Assembly (NCBI GenBank): GCA_031255055.1
Contig: JAIRTG010000118.1
Span: forward strand, 1-5,584
Direction: 5' to 3'
From: Prevotellaceae bacterium
GTDB taxonomy: Bacteria > Bacteroidota > Bacteroidia > Bacteroidales > Paludibacteraceae
Length of the DNA: 5,584 nucleotides
Under the pieces are notes generated by a model. That model worked only from the letters and a program-made list of their open reading frames with translations. It did not search any database and had not been told where the DNA came from. Made by a program: the position numbers and the translations under genes. Positions 1 to 5,565 of the stretch are shown piece by piece (within the stretch, counting starts at the first letter, position 1; every line of letters starts with the position of its first letter).

Positions 1-869
1 AGTCTATTCCACAAACAGGGTCTCGAAGCGGTTGGATAGTTTTGGGACGAAATGCCCATCAATGCCGTGCCTCGAAGAATAAAAGGAAAAACGCTTAGAT
101 TAAGCTGAGTGCCTGCGACGCTTCCGCAGGTGGTGACAGCGCCGTAAAGTTTGGTCGTTTTAATCATATTTTCCAGAATAACGCCGCCGACCGTGTCGAT
201 TCCGCCGGCATATTTAGCCGACAAAACGGGCTTACTGCCAAGCGCCGTAAATGCCGAAACAGGGATGATATCCGTTGCTCCCAACGAAAGGAGATAGTCC
301 TGTTCGGCTGCCTTCCGGGAAATGGCGCTGACCTTATATCCCAGTTTTGAGAGTATGGAAACGGCGATTGAACCGACTCCGCCTGTGGCGCCCGATACTA
401 AAACTGCGCCGTGTTCGGGTTTTACTATCGAACTTAACCGGTCGACGGAAATTCCCGCCGTAAATCCCGCCGTGCCTATAATCATTGCTTCTTTGGCCGA
501 TAGATTTTCAGGACGTTTCACAACCCATTCGGCAGGAACCGAAATATATTGTCCCCAACCGCCGTCGGTGTTCATCCCTAAATCGTAACCGGTGACAATG
601 ACTTCTTCGCCGACGGCGAAATGCGGATCTTTTGAGAAAATTATTTCGCCTGCGGCGTCGATTCCGGGTGTATGAGGATAATTTTTTGTAACCCCTTTGT
701 TACCTGTGGCCGACAGTGCGTCTTTGTAATTGACCGAAGAATAACGCACTTTTATCACCACGTCGTTATCCGGAAGGTCGTTTATAGTCCTTTCTTTTAT
801 CGACGAAACATAGTTTCCGTCTGTTTCGTCCACAACCAATGCGCTAAAACGAATGTTTTTCATCATCAT
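1..869 (-). CDS. yhdH: YhdH/AcuI-family NADPH-dependent oxidoreductase (acrylyl-CoA reductase-like), 3' end outside the window
   Basis: The minus-strand frame from 869 is open to the left edge (289 codons plus two bases) and continues beyond it. The protein is a zinc-free medium-chain dehydrogenase/reductase resembling E. coli YhdH and acrylyl-CoA reductase AcuI, cytosolic enzymes that reduce an activated C=C bond with NADPH. Visible motifs, in family order, are SSVNYKDALSATG (44-56), PGIDAAGE (68-75), MIIGTAGFTA (129-138), the nucleotide-binding loop SGATGGVGS (159-167), IDTVGG (224-229) and FPFILRGTALMGISS (261-275). The family is about 325-330 residues long, so roughly 40 C-terminal residues are missing. 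There are three consecutive ATGs (869, 866, 863); 869 is the outermost and 863 would also fit the family. No Shine-Dalgarno sequence is visible. The gene lies downstream of the bactofilin on the same strand but beyond a terminator, so it is probably transcribed separately. The family call is firm; the physiological substrate is not known from sequence. Confidence 0.9.
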   Translation of the reverse strand, partial: MMMKNIRFSALVVDETDGNYVSSIKERTINDLPDNDVVIKVRYSSVNYKDALSATGNKGVTKNYPHTPGIDAAGEIIFSKDPHFAVGEEVIVTGYDLGMNTDGGWGQYISVPAEWVVKRPENLSAKEAMIIGTAGFTAGISVDRLSSIVKPEHGAVLVSGATGGVGSIAVSILSKLGYKVSAISRKAAEQDYLLSLGATDIIPVSAFTALGSKPVLSAKYAGGIDTVGGVILENMIKTTKLYGAVTTCGSVAGTQLNLSVFPFILRGTALMGISSQNYPTASRPCLWNR

Positions 870-892
870 GTAATTTTATAAAGTTATCGTAT

Positions 893-932
893 AAAAAAAA
901 GCTGAAGCTACTGTCTAAACAGAAGCCTCAGC
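893..932 (-). terminator. Rho-independent terminator of the bactofilin gene
   Basis: Read on the minus strand, a hairpin is followed directly by eight T residues (893-900). On the plus strand the stem is GCTGA/TCAGC, GCT/AGC and CTGT/ACAG around a CTAA loop (901-932), with two single-base mismatches between the paired blocks. It begins 27 bp past the bactofilin stop and lies between that gene and the oxidoreductase start at 869. The polarity of the T tract shows that it acts on leftward transcription. Confidence 0.8.
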
Positions 933-958
933 TAAGAAAAGAAAATATTTAAATACAA

Positions 959-1408
959 CTACCTTGTGATTAATTTTTTTTCTTCTCTGTAACTTTCTCT
1001 TTCCCTGACGCCACTATTCTCTCTGGGGCCGCTGCCTTCTCTGAGTGCATTGGTGTTTACATTGGCGCCTGTCATCGAACATACTCCGTTGAATACCGCT
1101 TTGGGTTCAATAGCCAAGACTTTTGTCTTTACATCGCCCGTGATATTCGCAGTAGACCTGAGTGTCAGCATTTCGGAAACCAAAAAGTTTCCGATCACAG
1201 TGCCGACCACTTCGGCATTTACACATACTATCGAGCCTTTTAAATATCCTTTTTGCCCGATAATAACTTTTCCTTTGCAATTAATGTCACCTTCGACGAT
1301 ACCGTCGATCCTAAAATCACTGTCGGCCTCAATTTTACCGACAATTTTACTTCCGAAAGTAAGCGCATTGTATGAAGCGCCGGTTGGAACAACTAATTCT
1401 TTTGCCAT
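959..1408 (-). CDS. Bactofilin (polymer-forming cytoskeletal protein)
   Basis: This is a complete 149-residue protein of the bactofilin (DUF583) family. These proteins fold as a right-handed beta-helix and polymerise without nucleotide into filaments that scaffold cell-envelope machinery. The core spans about residues 18-113 and shows the repeating short beta strands with glycine turns: KIVGKIEADSDFRIDGIVEG, DINCKGKVIIGQKGYLKG, VVGTVIGNFLVSEMLTL, STANITGDVKTKVLAIEPKA and VFNGVCSM. A charged, probably disordered tail (114-149, rich in R and E) follows, as is usual for the family. The ATG at 1408 is chosen as start. The frame could be extended 10 codons to a TTG at 1438, but that TTG lies inside the predicted -7 promoter box, and MAKE is a natural start for this family. 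The gene diverges from the polysaccharide operon and ends in its own terminator. A link to polysaccharide assembly is only an inference from position. Confidence 0.92.
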   Translation of the reverse strand: MAKELVVPTGASYNALTFGSKIVGKIEADSDFRIDGIVEGDINCKGKVIIGQKGYLKGSIVCVNAEVVGTVIGNFLVSEMLTLRSTANITGDVKTKVLAIEPKAVFNGVCSMTGANVNTNALREGSGPRENSGVRERESYREEKKLITR

Positions 1409-1435
1409 ATTTTGATGTTTATTAAACACTTTAGA

Positions 1436-1466
1436 CAAAAGTAGTGCAATCTTTCCGGAAAATAAA
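1436..1466 (-). promoter_or_regulatory. Bacteroidetes-type promoter for the bactofilin gene
   Basis: The minus strand reads TTTA (1466-1463), 19 bases, then TACTTTTG (1443-1436). This fits the Bacteroidetes primary-sigma consensus TTTG-N19-TAnnTTTG with one mismatch in the -33 box and a perfect -7 box. Transcription would start near 1429, leaving an A/T-rich leader of about 20 nt before the ATG at 1408. Confidence 0.65.
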
Positions 1467-1526
1467 AAAATACAAGTCTGAATTTAAAAAAAACAACATT
1501 AGCGTCAAAAAATGCCTGTTTTCGGA

Positions 1527-1556
1527 GTTGATAATATCGGTAAATATGTACTTTTG
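1527..1556 (+). promoter_or_regulatory. Bacteroidetes-type promoter for the polysaccharide operon
   Basis: GTTG (1527-1530), 18 bases, then TACTTTTG (1549-1556) matches the Bacteroidetes promoter with a perfect -7 box and a one-mismatch -33 box. Transcription would start near 1563, giving a leader of roughly 38 nt before the glycosyltransferase ATG at 1601. The -7 box and the two bases after it (TACTTTTGTC) are identical to those of the divergent bactofilin promoter. No other promoter of this quality was noticed in the two short gaps downstream, so it probably drives all three plus-strand genes. Confidence 0.65.
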
Positions 1557-1600
1557 TCCGCTCAAAAAAATCATTTTACAACGAACTTCAACAAAAATCA

Positions 1601-2749
1601 ATGAAAGTATTGTTTCTTTCCGCATGGTATCCGCATCGGTACGATATAATGTTCGGCCTGTTTGTGCAAAAACACGCCGAAGCCGTCAATTTATACGCGG
1701 ATGTAAGGGTATTGTACGTCCATCCGGACGAAAACATTCGGGATCTTGAACTAATCGACCAATATCATAATGACCTGAATGAAATAATCGTTTATTATCC
1801 GGTAAGGAAAAGTGGGTATTTTAGTAAGTATGCCAGGCTGAAGAATTTATTTAAAGCCTATTACAGAGGGTTCAACTACCTAAAAGAAAAAAAATTTGCT
1901 GCAGATATTATTCAAGCTAATGTCTTTGCTTTTTCTGCGGTTATGGCGTATTTGTTATCCCTTCGATGCAAAATACCATACGCTGTGATTGAACACTGGA
2001 CACGTTATGATCGAAATTTATCAAAAAGTTTTCTTGAAAAAAGAATGTCTTTTATAGCAAAAAAGGCCTCAGGGATATTTCCTGTGACTTATCGATTGCA
2101 ATTAAGCATGGAAAAGCAAGGACTGTCGAATAAAAATTACAGAATCGTAAACAATGTTGTAAACGATTTGTACTTTGAAGCCGGTTTCGAAAAAACGGAA
2201 CAGGCTGAGAAAAAAAGGATATTGAACATTACCTGCTTTAATGACGAGCAAAAAAATTTAACCGGAATATTACATACAATAAGTGAACTATCTAAGAAAC
2301 GGCAAGATTTTGAAGTATACCTTATCGGAGATGGGGTGGATTTTGAAAAAATAAGATCCCTTTCAGACAGTTTAAATTTATCGGAAAACTTTATTTTTTT
2401 TACAGGAACTCTTGTTGGGGAAGATTTGGTCAGGTTTTATGAAAGTTGTCGGTTTACGTTTTTATTTTCCAATTATGAAAATATACCTGTCGTGATTTCA
2501 GAAAGTTTGGCATGCGGTAAACCTGTAATATCTACCGATGTTGGAGGTATTTCAGAACATGTTAATGCTGAAAACGGCTTGCTCATTGATAAAATGAACG
2601 AAAAAATGCTGTTCGACGCATTAGATTATATGCTCGATAACTATCAAAGCTATGATCGTCAGAAGATGAGAAATATTGCGTACCAAAATTATTCATACAG
2701 CAATGTCGGTAAAAAATTGATGGAATATTATACAGAGATACTGAAATAA
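1601..2749 (+). CDS. GT4-family (GT-B) glycosyltransferase
   Basis: The 382-residue protein has the two-domain organisation and usual length of a GT4 retaining glycosyltransferase, a cytoplasmic or membrane-associated enzyme that moves a sugar from a nucleotide donor to a growing glycan. The N-terminal acceptor domain starts with the strand MKVLFLSAWYP and contains the GLFVQKHA helix (19-26) and EHW at 131-133, a motif frequent in Bacteroidota members. The C-terminal donor domain has ILNITCFNDEQKN (207-219), YLIGDG (240-245) and FTGT (267-270). The diagnostic EX7E motif is E293-E301 in YENIPVVISESLACGKPVIS, followed by TDVGG and the acidic E319. No signal peptide or membrane segment is evident. 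The start is the first ATG after the predicted promoter. The gene heads a three-gene operon and the next start is 13 bp past its stop. It is markedly A+T-rich (13 G+C in 2341-2400). The family is firm; the donor and acceptor sugars cannot be told. Confidence 0.93.
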   Translation: MKVLFLSAWYPHRYDIMFGLFVQKHAEAVNLYADVRVLYVHPDENIRDLELIDQYHNDLNEIIVYYPVRKSGYFSKYARLKNLFKAYYRGFNYLKEKKFAADIIQANVFAFSAVMAYLLSLRCKIPYAVIEHWTRYDRNLSKSFLEKRMSFIAKKASGIFPVTYRLQLSMEKQGLSNKNYRIVNNVVNDLYFEAGFEKTEQAEKKRILNITCFNDEQKNLTGILHTISELSKKRQDFEVYLIGDGVDFEKIRSLSDSLNLSENFIFFTGTLVGEDLVRFYESCRFTFLFSNYENIPVVISESLACGKPVISTDVGGISEHVNAENGLLIDKMNEKMLFDALDYMLDNYQSYDRQKMRNIAYQNYSYSNVGKKLMEYYTEILK

Positions 2750-2762
2750 CTTAATTAATTGA

Positions 2763-3731
2763 ATGTATATTACCAGAGAGATTGCGTACAAGATAGCAGA
2801 GAAACTGCCCCACAATTTGCGGGATAATATCAGAGCGTTTAAACAATTTAATTTTAAAGGAAGGAAACATCCCGAAAGTCAGACTTTAATAGCCGTTATT
2901 GATGGAAGTTCTTTTCACGGGGGATTAGGTGACCGTTTAAAAGGGATAATCTCCCTGTTTCATTTTTGCCTGTGTAGAAACATTCCTTTTAGAATACACC
3001 ACACATTCCCCTTTGAGCTTTCCGACTACTTCATTCCGAACGAATATAACTGGAAACTGTCGGACAGCGACAGAATGACCCGTCATTTTTTTGAAGCCAG
3101 GTTGATAAACCTTGTAGCGGATCCGTCGGCCGCGCGACTTGTCAATTTGAAGACAAAAAAACAAATACACGCCTATGCCAATCGGGACATTGTTTCGGAA
3201 TTGAACAAAATATACGGTACGGATTACAGTTGGGGTAAATTATTTAAGCAGCTCTTCAGGCCTGCCGAAGAATTAGACGACACATTGAAAAGGTACAAAA
3301 ACGAAATAGGGAGAAAATACATCAGCGCCGTTTTTCGGTTTCAGAACTTGCTGGGAGACTTTAAAGAATACGATTATGTTCCGCTTGCCGATACCGAAAA
3401 AGAAACATTGATTCAAAAATGCAAGAAATCATTATTCGAGTTAGCGACAAAATCCGATTGCAGGCCGATACTTGTAACATCGGACAGCAATTGTTTTTTG
3501 GAAGCAGTTTCGGGAATGGATAACATCTATTCTTTCCCCAGAAAAAACGTTCACATGGATACCGTTACCGGCGAAAGACACGACGTATATATGAAGTCTT
3601 TTATTGACTTTTATCTCTTATCCGATTCGATGAAAATATACTCCGTCGGTACCGAGCGGATGTACAAGACGGAGTTTCCCCTCTACGCCTCAAAGGTAAA
3701 CGACATCCCGTTTGAACGGATATTGATATAA
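2763..3731 (+). CDS. Putative fucosyltransferase-like GT-B glycosyltransferase (unassigned family)
   Basis: This 322-residue protein is not one I can name with confidence. Its pattern resembles the inverting fucosyltransferase superfamily (GT11, GT23/NodZ, O-fucosyltransferases). An N-terminal glycine-rich motif GGLGDRLKG (53-61) is followed by a hydrophobic helix and RNIPFRI. An arginine motif FRFQNLLGDF (191-200) sits where those enzymes carry HxRxxD. Next come PILVTSDS (235-242) and H264. The C-terminal segment DFYLLSDSMKIYS (282-294) plus YKTEFPLYASKV (301-312) resembles the loop that holds the sugar nucleotide. The histidine of a classical HxR motif is absent (R192 is preceded by V190-F191). 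No signal peptide or membrane helix is seen, so it is probably cytoplasmic. It lies between a GT4 enzyme and a flippase, which supports a glycan-building role. It could also be another sugar transferase or a divergent, non-fucosyl enzyme. Confidence 0.7.
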   Translation: MYITREIAYKIAEKLPHNLRDNIRAFKQFNFKGRKHPESQTLIAVIDGSSFHGGLGDRLKGIISLFHFCLCRNIPFRIHHTFPFELSDYFIPNEYNWKLSDSDRMTRHFFEARLINLVADPSAARLVNLKTKKQIHAYANRDIVSELNKIYGTDYSWGKLFKQLFRPAEELDDTLKRYKNEIGRKYISAVFRFQNLLGDFKEYDYVPLADTEKETLIQKCKKSLFELATKSDCRPILVTSDSNCFLEAVSGMDNIYSFPRKNVHMDTVTGERHDVYMKSFIDFYLLSDSMKIYSVGTERMYKTEFPLYASKVNDIPFERILI

Positions 3732-3759
3732 ATTACATAAGTGAAACGTTCCTTATTTA

Positions 3760-5040
3760 ATGAATAAAAGAAAATACATCAACATGCTGCATGGCATAAG
3801 TCAGAAAGGTTTTTTTGACATGTTTTCGGCAAACGCACTGATTCAGATATTCGGATTTGCATCCCAATTATTCGTCGTAGGCATTTTATCGCCCGAAGAC
3901 ATCGGACGTATCAAAATCATACAGACATATTTTTCCGCCTTTTCCATATTAGCCATGATGGGCTTTGGCTCTTCGACGCTAAAGCTATGTTCGGACGCCA
4001 ACATATCGCCTCGGCGGCGGAACGCGATATTTCAATCGGCCTTTCTATTCACCGTCATATCAAGTTTGGCAGTCTATTCGATCATCCTGCTGGTAAATCA
4101 TTTCGGACTCCTGAGCAAAGACTCGCTCATCAAAAGCCTGATTCCATTAGGATTATTCCCGACAATAAGCCACGCGCTATTCATGCTCCTGATAGCCTAT
4201 TTGCAGGCAAACAAGCAAATGAAAACGATTTCCGGACTGACCGTATCCAACCGATTCATATCCATTGTCGGCATCATCGGCATCACTTTTTTTCTGGGCA
4301 TCAAAGGATATTATATCGCCTACAACGTCAGTTCCGTACTAATGATTCTCATCGCGCTCGTCCGGATAAAGAAAAAATACGACATTCGTCTATCGGGCAT
4401 TTCGCCCGGATTGTTGCCCTATTATTTCAAGCGGCACAGACCGTATGCAATCGCCACCACTTTAGGCTCGTTATTTTCGGAACTGAGCGCCTATCTGGAT
4501 GTAATTCTGATCAACTTTTTTGTGACCGATATGACCGACATCGGCTATTACAGTTTCGCGCTAACGCTGACAATCCTCTACCGCCTGTTACCTGGTACGG
4601 TACAGCAAGTATCGTTGCCCTACTTTTCATCCTCCCTGTACGACAAAACATCCTTCATCCGGATATACCAAAAATACAATAAGCTGTTATACATCACCGT
4701 ATTGCTCACAGTGATCGGCAGTCTGCTGCTGATACCGGTATTTGTACATTTTATATTCAAGGCGAAATACGATCCTTCCATTACATTTTTCATACCCCTG
4801 TCCGTCGGATGGAGCATCCGTCAGTTGACCCAGCTTCAAAGCGCGGCCTTATTCGGCTTAGGCAAGGCGCATTACATGACATACACCAATTTGATAATGC
4901 TATTTGTCAACCTGTTCATCGTCGGCACAGCACTGATTTGTTGGGGTTTACCGGGCGCCGCTTATGCGTCGATTTTAACGAACAGCATTTTCCTCATCTG
5001 TTCGCATACCTACTTCAGGCGGGCGATTAACGAAATTTAG
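3760..5040 (+). CDS. wzx: Wzx-like polysaccharide flippase (PST family, MOP superfamily)
   Basis: The 426-residue protein is strongly hydrophobic with about 12 predicted membrane helices (approximately 22-42, 52-72, 90-112, 123-147, 158-180, 184-203, 228-251, 259-282, 308-334, 339-359, 374-394, 397-417). This matches the size and topology of Wzx/RfbX-type exporters, which move lipid-linked oligosaccharides from the cytoplasmic to the periplasmic face of the inner membrane. Family-like features include LSPEDIGRIKIIQTY near the end of helix 1, the central NxFVTD-DIGYYSFAL segment (252-268) after a charged loop, and GLGKAHYMT (366-374) with GLPGAAYAS (396-404) late in the protein. The ATG at 3760 is used; an in-frame ATG at 3784 is a less likely alternative. 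It is the last gene of the operon, 28 bp after the preceding stop, and ends TAG-TGA-TGA, three consecutive in-frame stops. Its G+C is well above that of the GT4 gene. Substrate unknown. Confidence 0.92.
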   Translation: MNKRKYINMLHGISQKGFFDMFSANALIQIFGFASQLFVVGILSPEDIGRIKIIQTYFSAFSILAMMGFGSSTLKLCSDANISPRRRNAIFQSAFLFTVISSLAVYSIILLVNHFGLLSKDSLIKSLIPLGLFPTISHALFMLLIAYLQANKQMKTISGLTVSNRFISIVGIIGITFFLGIKGYYIAYNVSSVLMILIALVRIKKKYDIRLSGISPGLLPYYFKRHRPYAIATTLGSLFSELSAYLDVILINFFVTDMTDIGYYSFALTLTILYRLLPGTVQQVSLPYFSSSLYDKTSFIRIYQKYNKLLYITVLLTVIGSLLLIPVFVHFIFKAKYDPSITFFIPLSVGWSIRQLTQLQSAALFGLGKAHYMTYTNLIMLFVNLFIVGTALICWGLPGAAYASILTNSIFLICSHTYFRRAINEI

Positions 5041-5068
5041 TGATGAGTGATGAGTGATGAGTGATGAG
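5041..5068. repeat. Heptamer tandem repeat (TGATGAG)x4
   Basis: Four perfect copies of TGATGAG start at the base after the flippase stop codon. Because 7 is not a multiple of 3, the array places TGA stops in all three plus-strand frames, so any readthrough of the flippase would end at once. It could contract or expand by slippage. Confidence 0.95.
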
Positions 5069-5131
5069 TACAAGTTCGCTCTGTTTAAACACTACACACG
5101 AAGAAAAACACAAAGAAGAGAAAGAGAATTA

Positions 5132-5209
5132 GGGGGGGGGAAGTCTCCCCCTCGCTTCAGCCCGCCGTAGGCGGTCTTCCGCTACCCCCTCAGCGGGGCT
5201 CCGCCCCGC
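5132..5209. repeat. GC-rich cluster of three stem-loops with a G9 tract
   Basis: A run of nine G (5132-5140) begins the cluster. GGGGG/CCCCC (5136-5140 with 5147-5151) can pair around AAGTCT. CCGCC/GGCGG (5162-5166 with 5170-5174) pairs around GTA. GCGGGGC/GCCCCGC (5193-5199 with 5203-5209) pairs around TCC. The base composition is far from the A/T-rich flanks and no supported reading frame covers it. It has the look of a dispersed intergenic repeat, but copy number cannot be judged from this window. Confidence 0.7.
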
Positions 5210-5224
5210 AACGCCCCGAAAGAC

Positions 5225-5243
5225 AGTGATTAAATAGTGATTA
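5225..5243. repeat. Short direct repeat AGTGATTA x2
   Basis: AGTGATTA occurs at 5225-5232 and 5236-5243, separated by AAT. It shares the AGTGAT core with the heptamer array near 5041, so the two may derive from related simple repeats flanking the GC-rich cluster. It is short enough to be chance. Confidence 0.4.
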
Positions 5244-5338
5244 GTCCCCCTCTATATTTTGTCAAGTGCAAAAAAGGAATAACTTTCGGCGCAGCCTTGC
5301 AAATACTATTCATAGCAGATAGTTACAGGGTAGTTATA

Positions 5339-5401
5339 TGAAAGGCAATATCTTCATAACCGCAGGTCATCGACCTGCGGTTATGAAGATATTGCCTTTC
5401 A
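5339..5401. repeat. Perfect palindrome with 30-bp arms and 3-nt spacer
   Basis: The left arm (5339-5368, starting TGAAAGGCAATATC) is the exact reverse complement of the right arm (5372-5401, ending GATATTGCCTTTCA), around the spacer ATC. The inner nine pairs, CCGCAGGTC/GACCTGCGG, recur in the second element about 69 bp to the right. In RNA it would form a very stable hairpin on either strand. There is no adjoining T tract, so a REP-like or inverted-duplicated element is more likely than an intrinsic terminator. Confidence 0.95.
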
Positions 5402-5405
5402 GGCA
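5360..5405 (-). repeat. REP-like unit, copy 1
   Basis: The unit reads CCGCAGGTC-ATC-GACCTGCGG, then TTATGAA, a variable stretch, and CCTTTCAGGCA at the end. It overlaps the right half of the long palindrome. Copy 2 lies 69-70 bp to the right in the same orientation. The strand is assigned arbitrarily, taking the asymmetric CCTGAAAGG end as the head. Confidence 0.8.
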
Positions 5406-5428
5406 GCGGTTGGTGGGTGTGGCGTTTT

Positions 5429-5475
5429 CCGCAGGTCGCTGACCTGCGGTTATGAAAATCACGTCCTTTCAGGCA
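5429..5475 (-). repeat. REP-like unit, copy 2
   Basis: The unit reads CCGCAGGTC-GCT-GACCTGCGG followed by TTATGAA, a diverged middle and CCTTTCAGGCA. Compared with copy 1 both 9-bp arms are unchanged, all three loop bases differ, and the tail has a few substitutions and one indel. Conserved arms with a changed loop suggest that the hairpin itself is what is kept. Unlike copy 1 it lacks the long inverted extension on its left. Confidence 0.8.
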
Positions 5476-5521
5476 ATCAAAGCTGCAATAACGGTTCATA
5501 TTCTTTTAATATTTTTCGCTG

Positions 5522-5565
5522 CAAAGACAAACAAAAATCAATTATCAATCGGGGAAGCAAAAATA
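5522..5565 (-). promoter_or_regulatory. Candidate leftward promoter boxes
   Basis: On the minus strand TATTTTTG (5565-5558) matches the -7 consensus TAnnTTTG exactly; its -33 box would fall at or beyond the window edge. A second box, TGTCTTTG (5529-5522), has one mismatch and is followed by CAGCG. Either would send transcription left into the palindromic repeats. In such A/T-rich DNA a chance match is quite possible. Confidence 0.3.

Noticed and set aside
322..588. Plus-strand 88-codon open frame
   Set aside because: It lies entirely antisense to the well-supported oxidoreductase and its translation shows no domain; likewise the frame at 672-881.
1050..1415. Plus-strand 121-codon open frame
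   Set aside because: It is antisense to the bactofilin beta-helix coding sequence; the open frame is a mirror of that gene's codon pattern.
1431..1749. Overlapping open frames on both strands (1431-1625 minus, 1444-1749 plus)
   Set aside because: They cover the divergent promoter region and the start of the GT4 gene in wrong frames, and the products resemble nothing recognisable.
2937..3170. Minus-strand 77-codon open frame
   Set aside because: It is antisense to the fucosyltransferase-like gene, without its own promoter or a protein-like domain pattern.
3987..4682. Plus-strand 231-codon open frame
   Set aside because: Despite its length it is a +1/+2 shadow inside the flippase gene; its translation is rich in H, R and P with no domain, while the flippase frame has clear membrane helices. 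The frames at 4620-4817 and 4809-5030 are rejected on the same grounds.
5339..5401. Intrinsic bidirectional terminator
   Set aside because: The hairpin is strong, but neither strand has a T tract directly after it, and the 30-bp stem is far longer than a usual terminator.
5338..5442. Plus-strand 34-codon frame starting at the ATG at 5338
   Set aside because: It consists almost wholly of the palindromic repeat sequence and has no supported promoter or leader.
5360..5475. CRISPR array
   Set aside because: There are only two units, each internally palindromic with a 3-nt loop; no regular third repeat and no cas gene are present.
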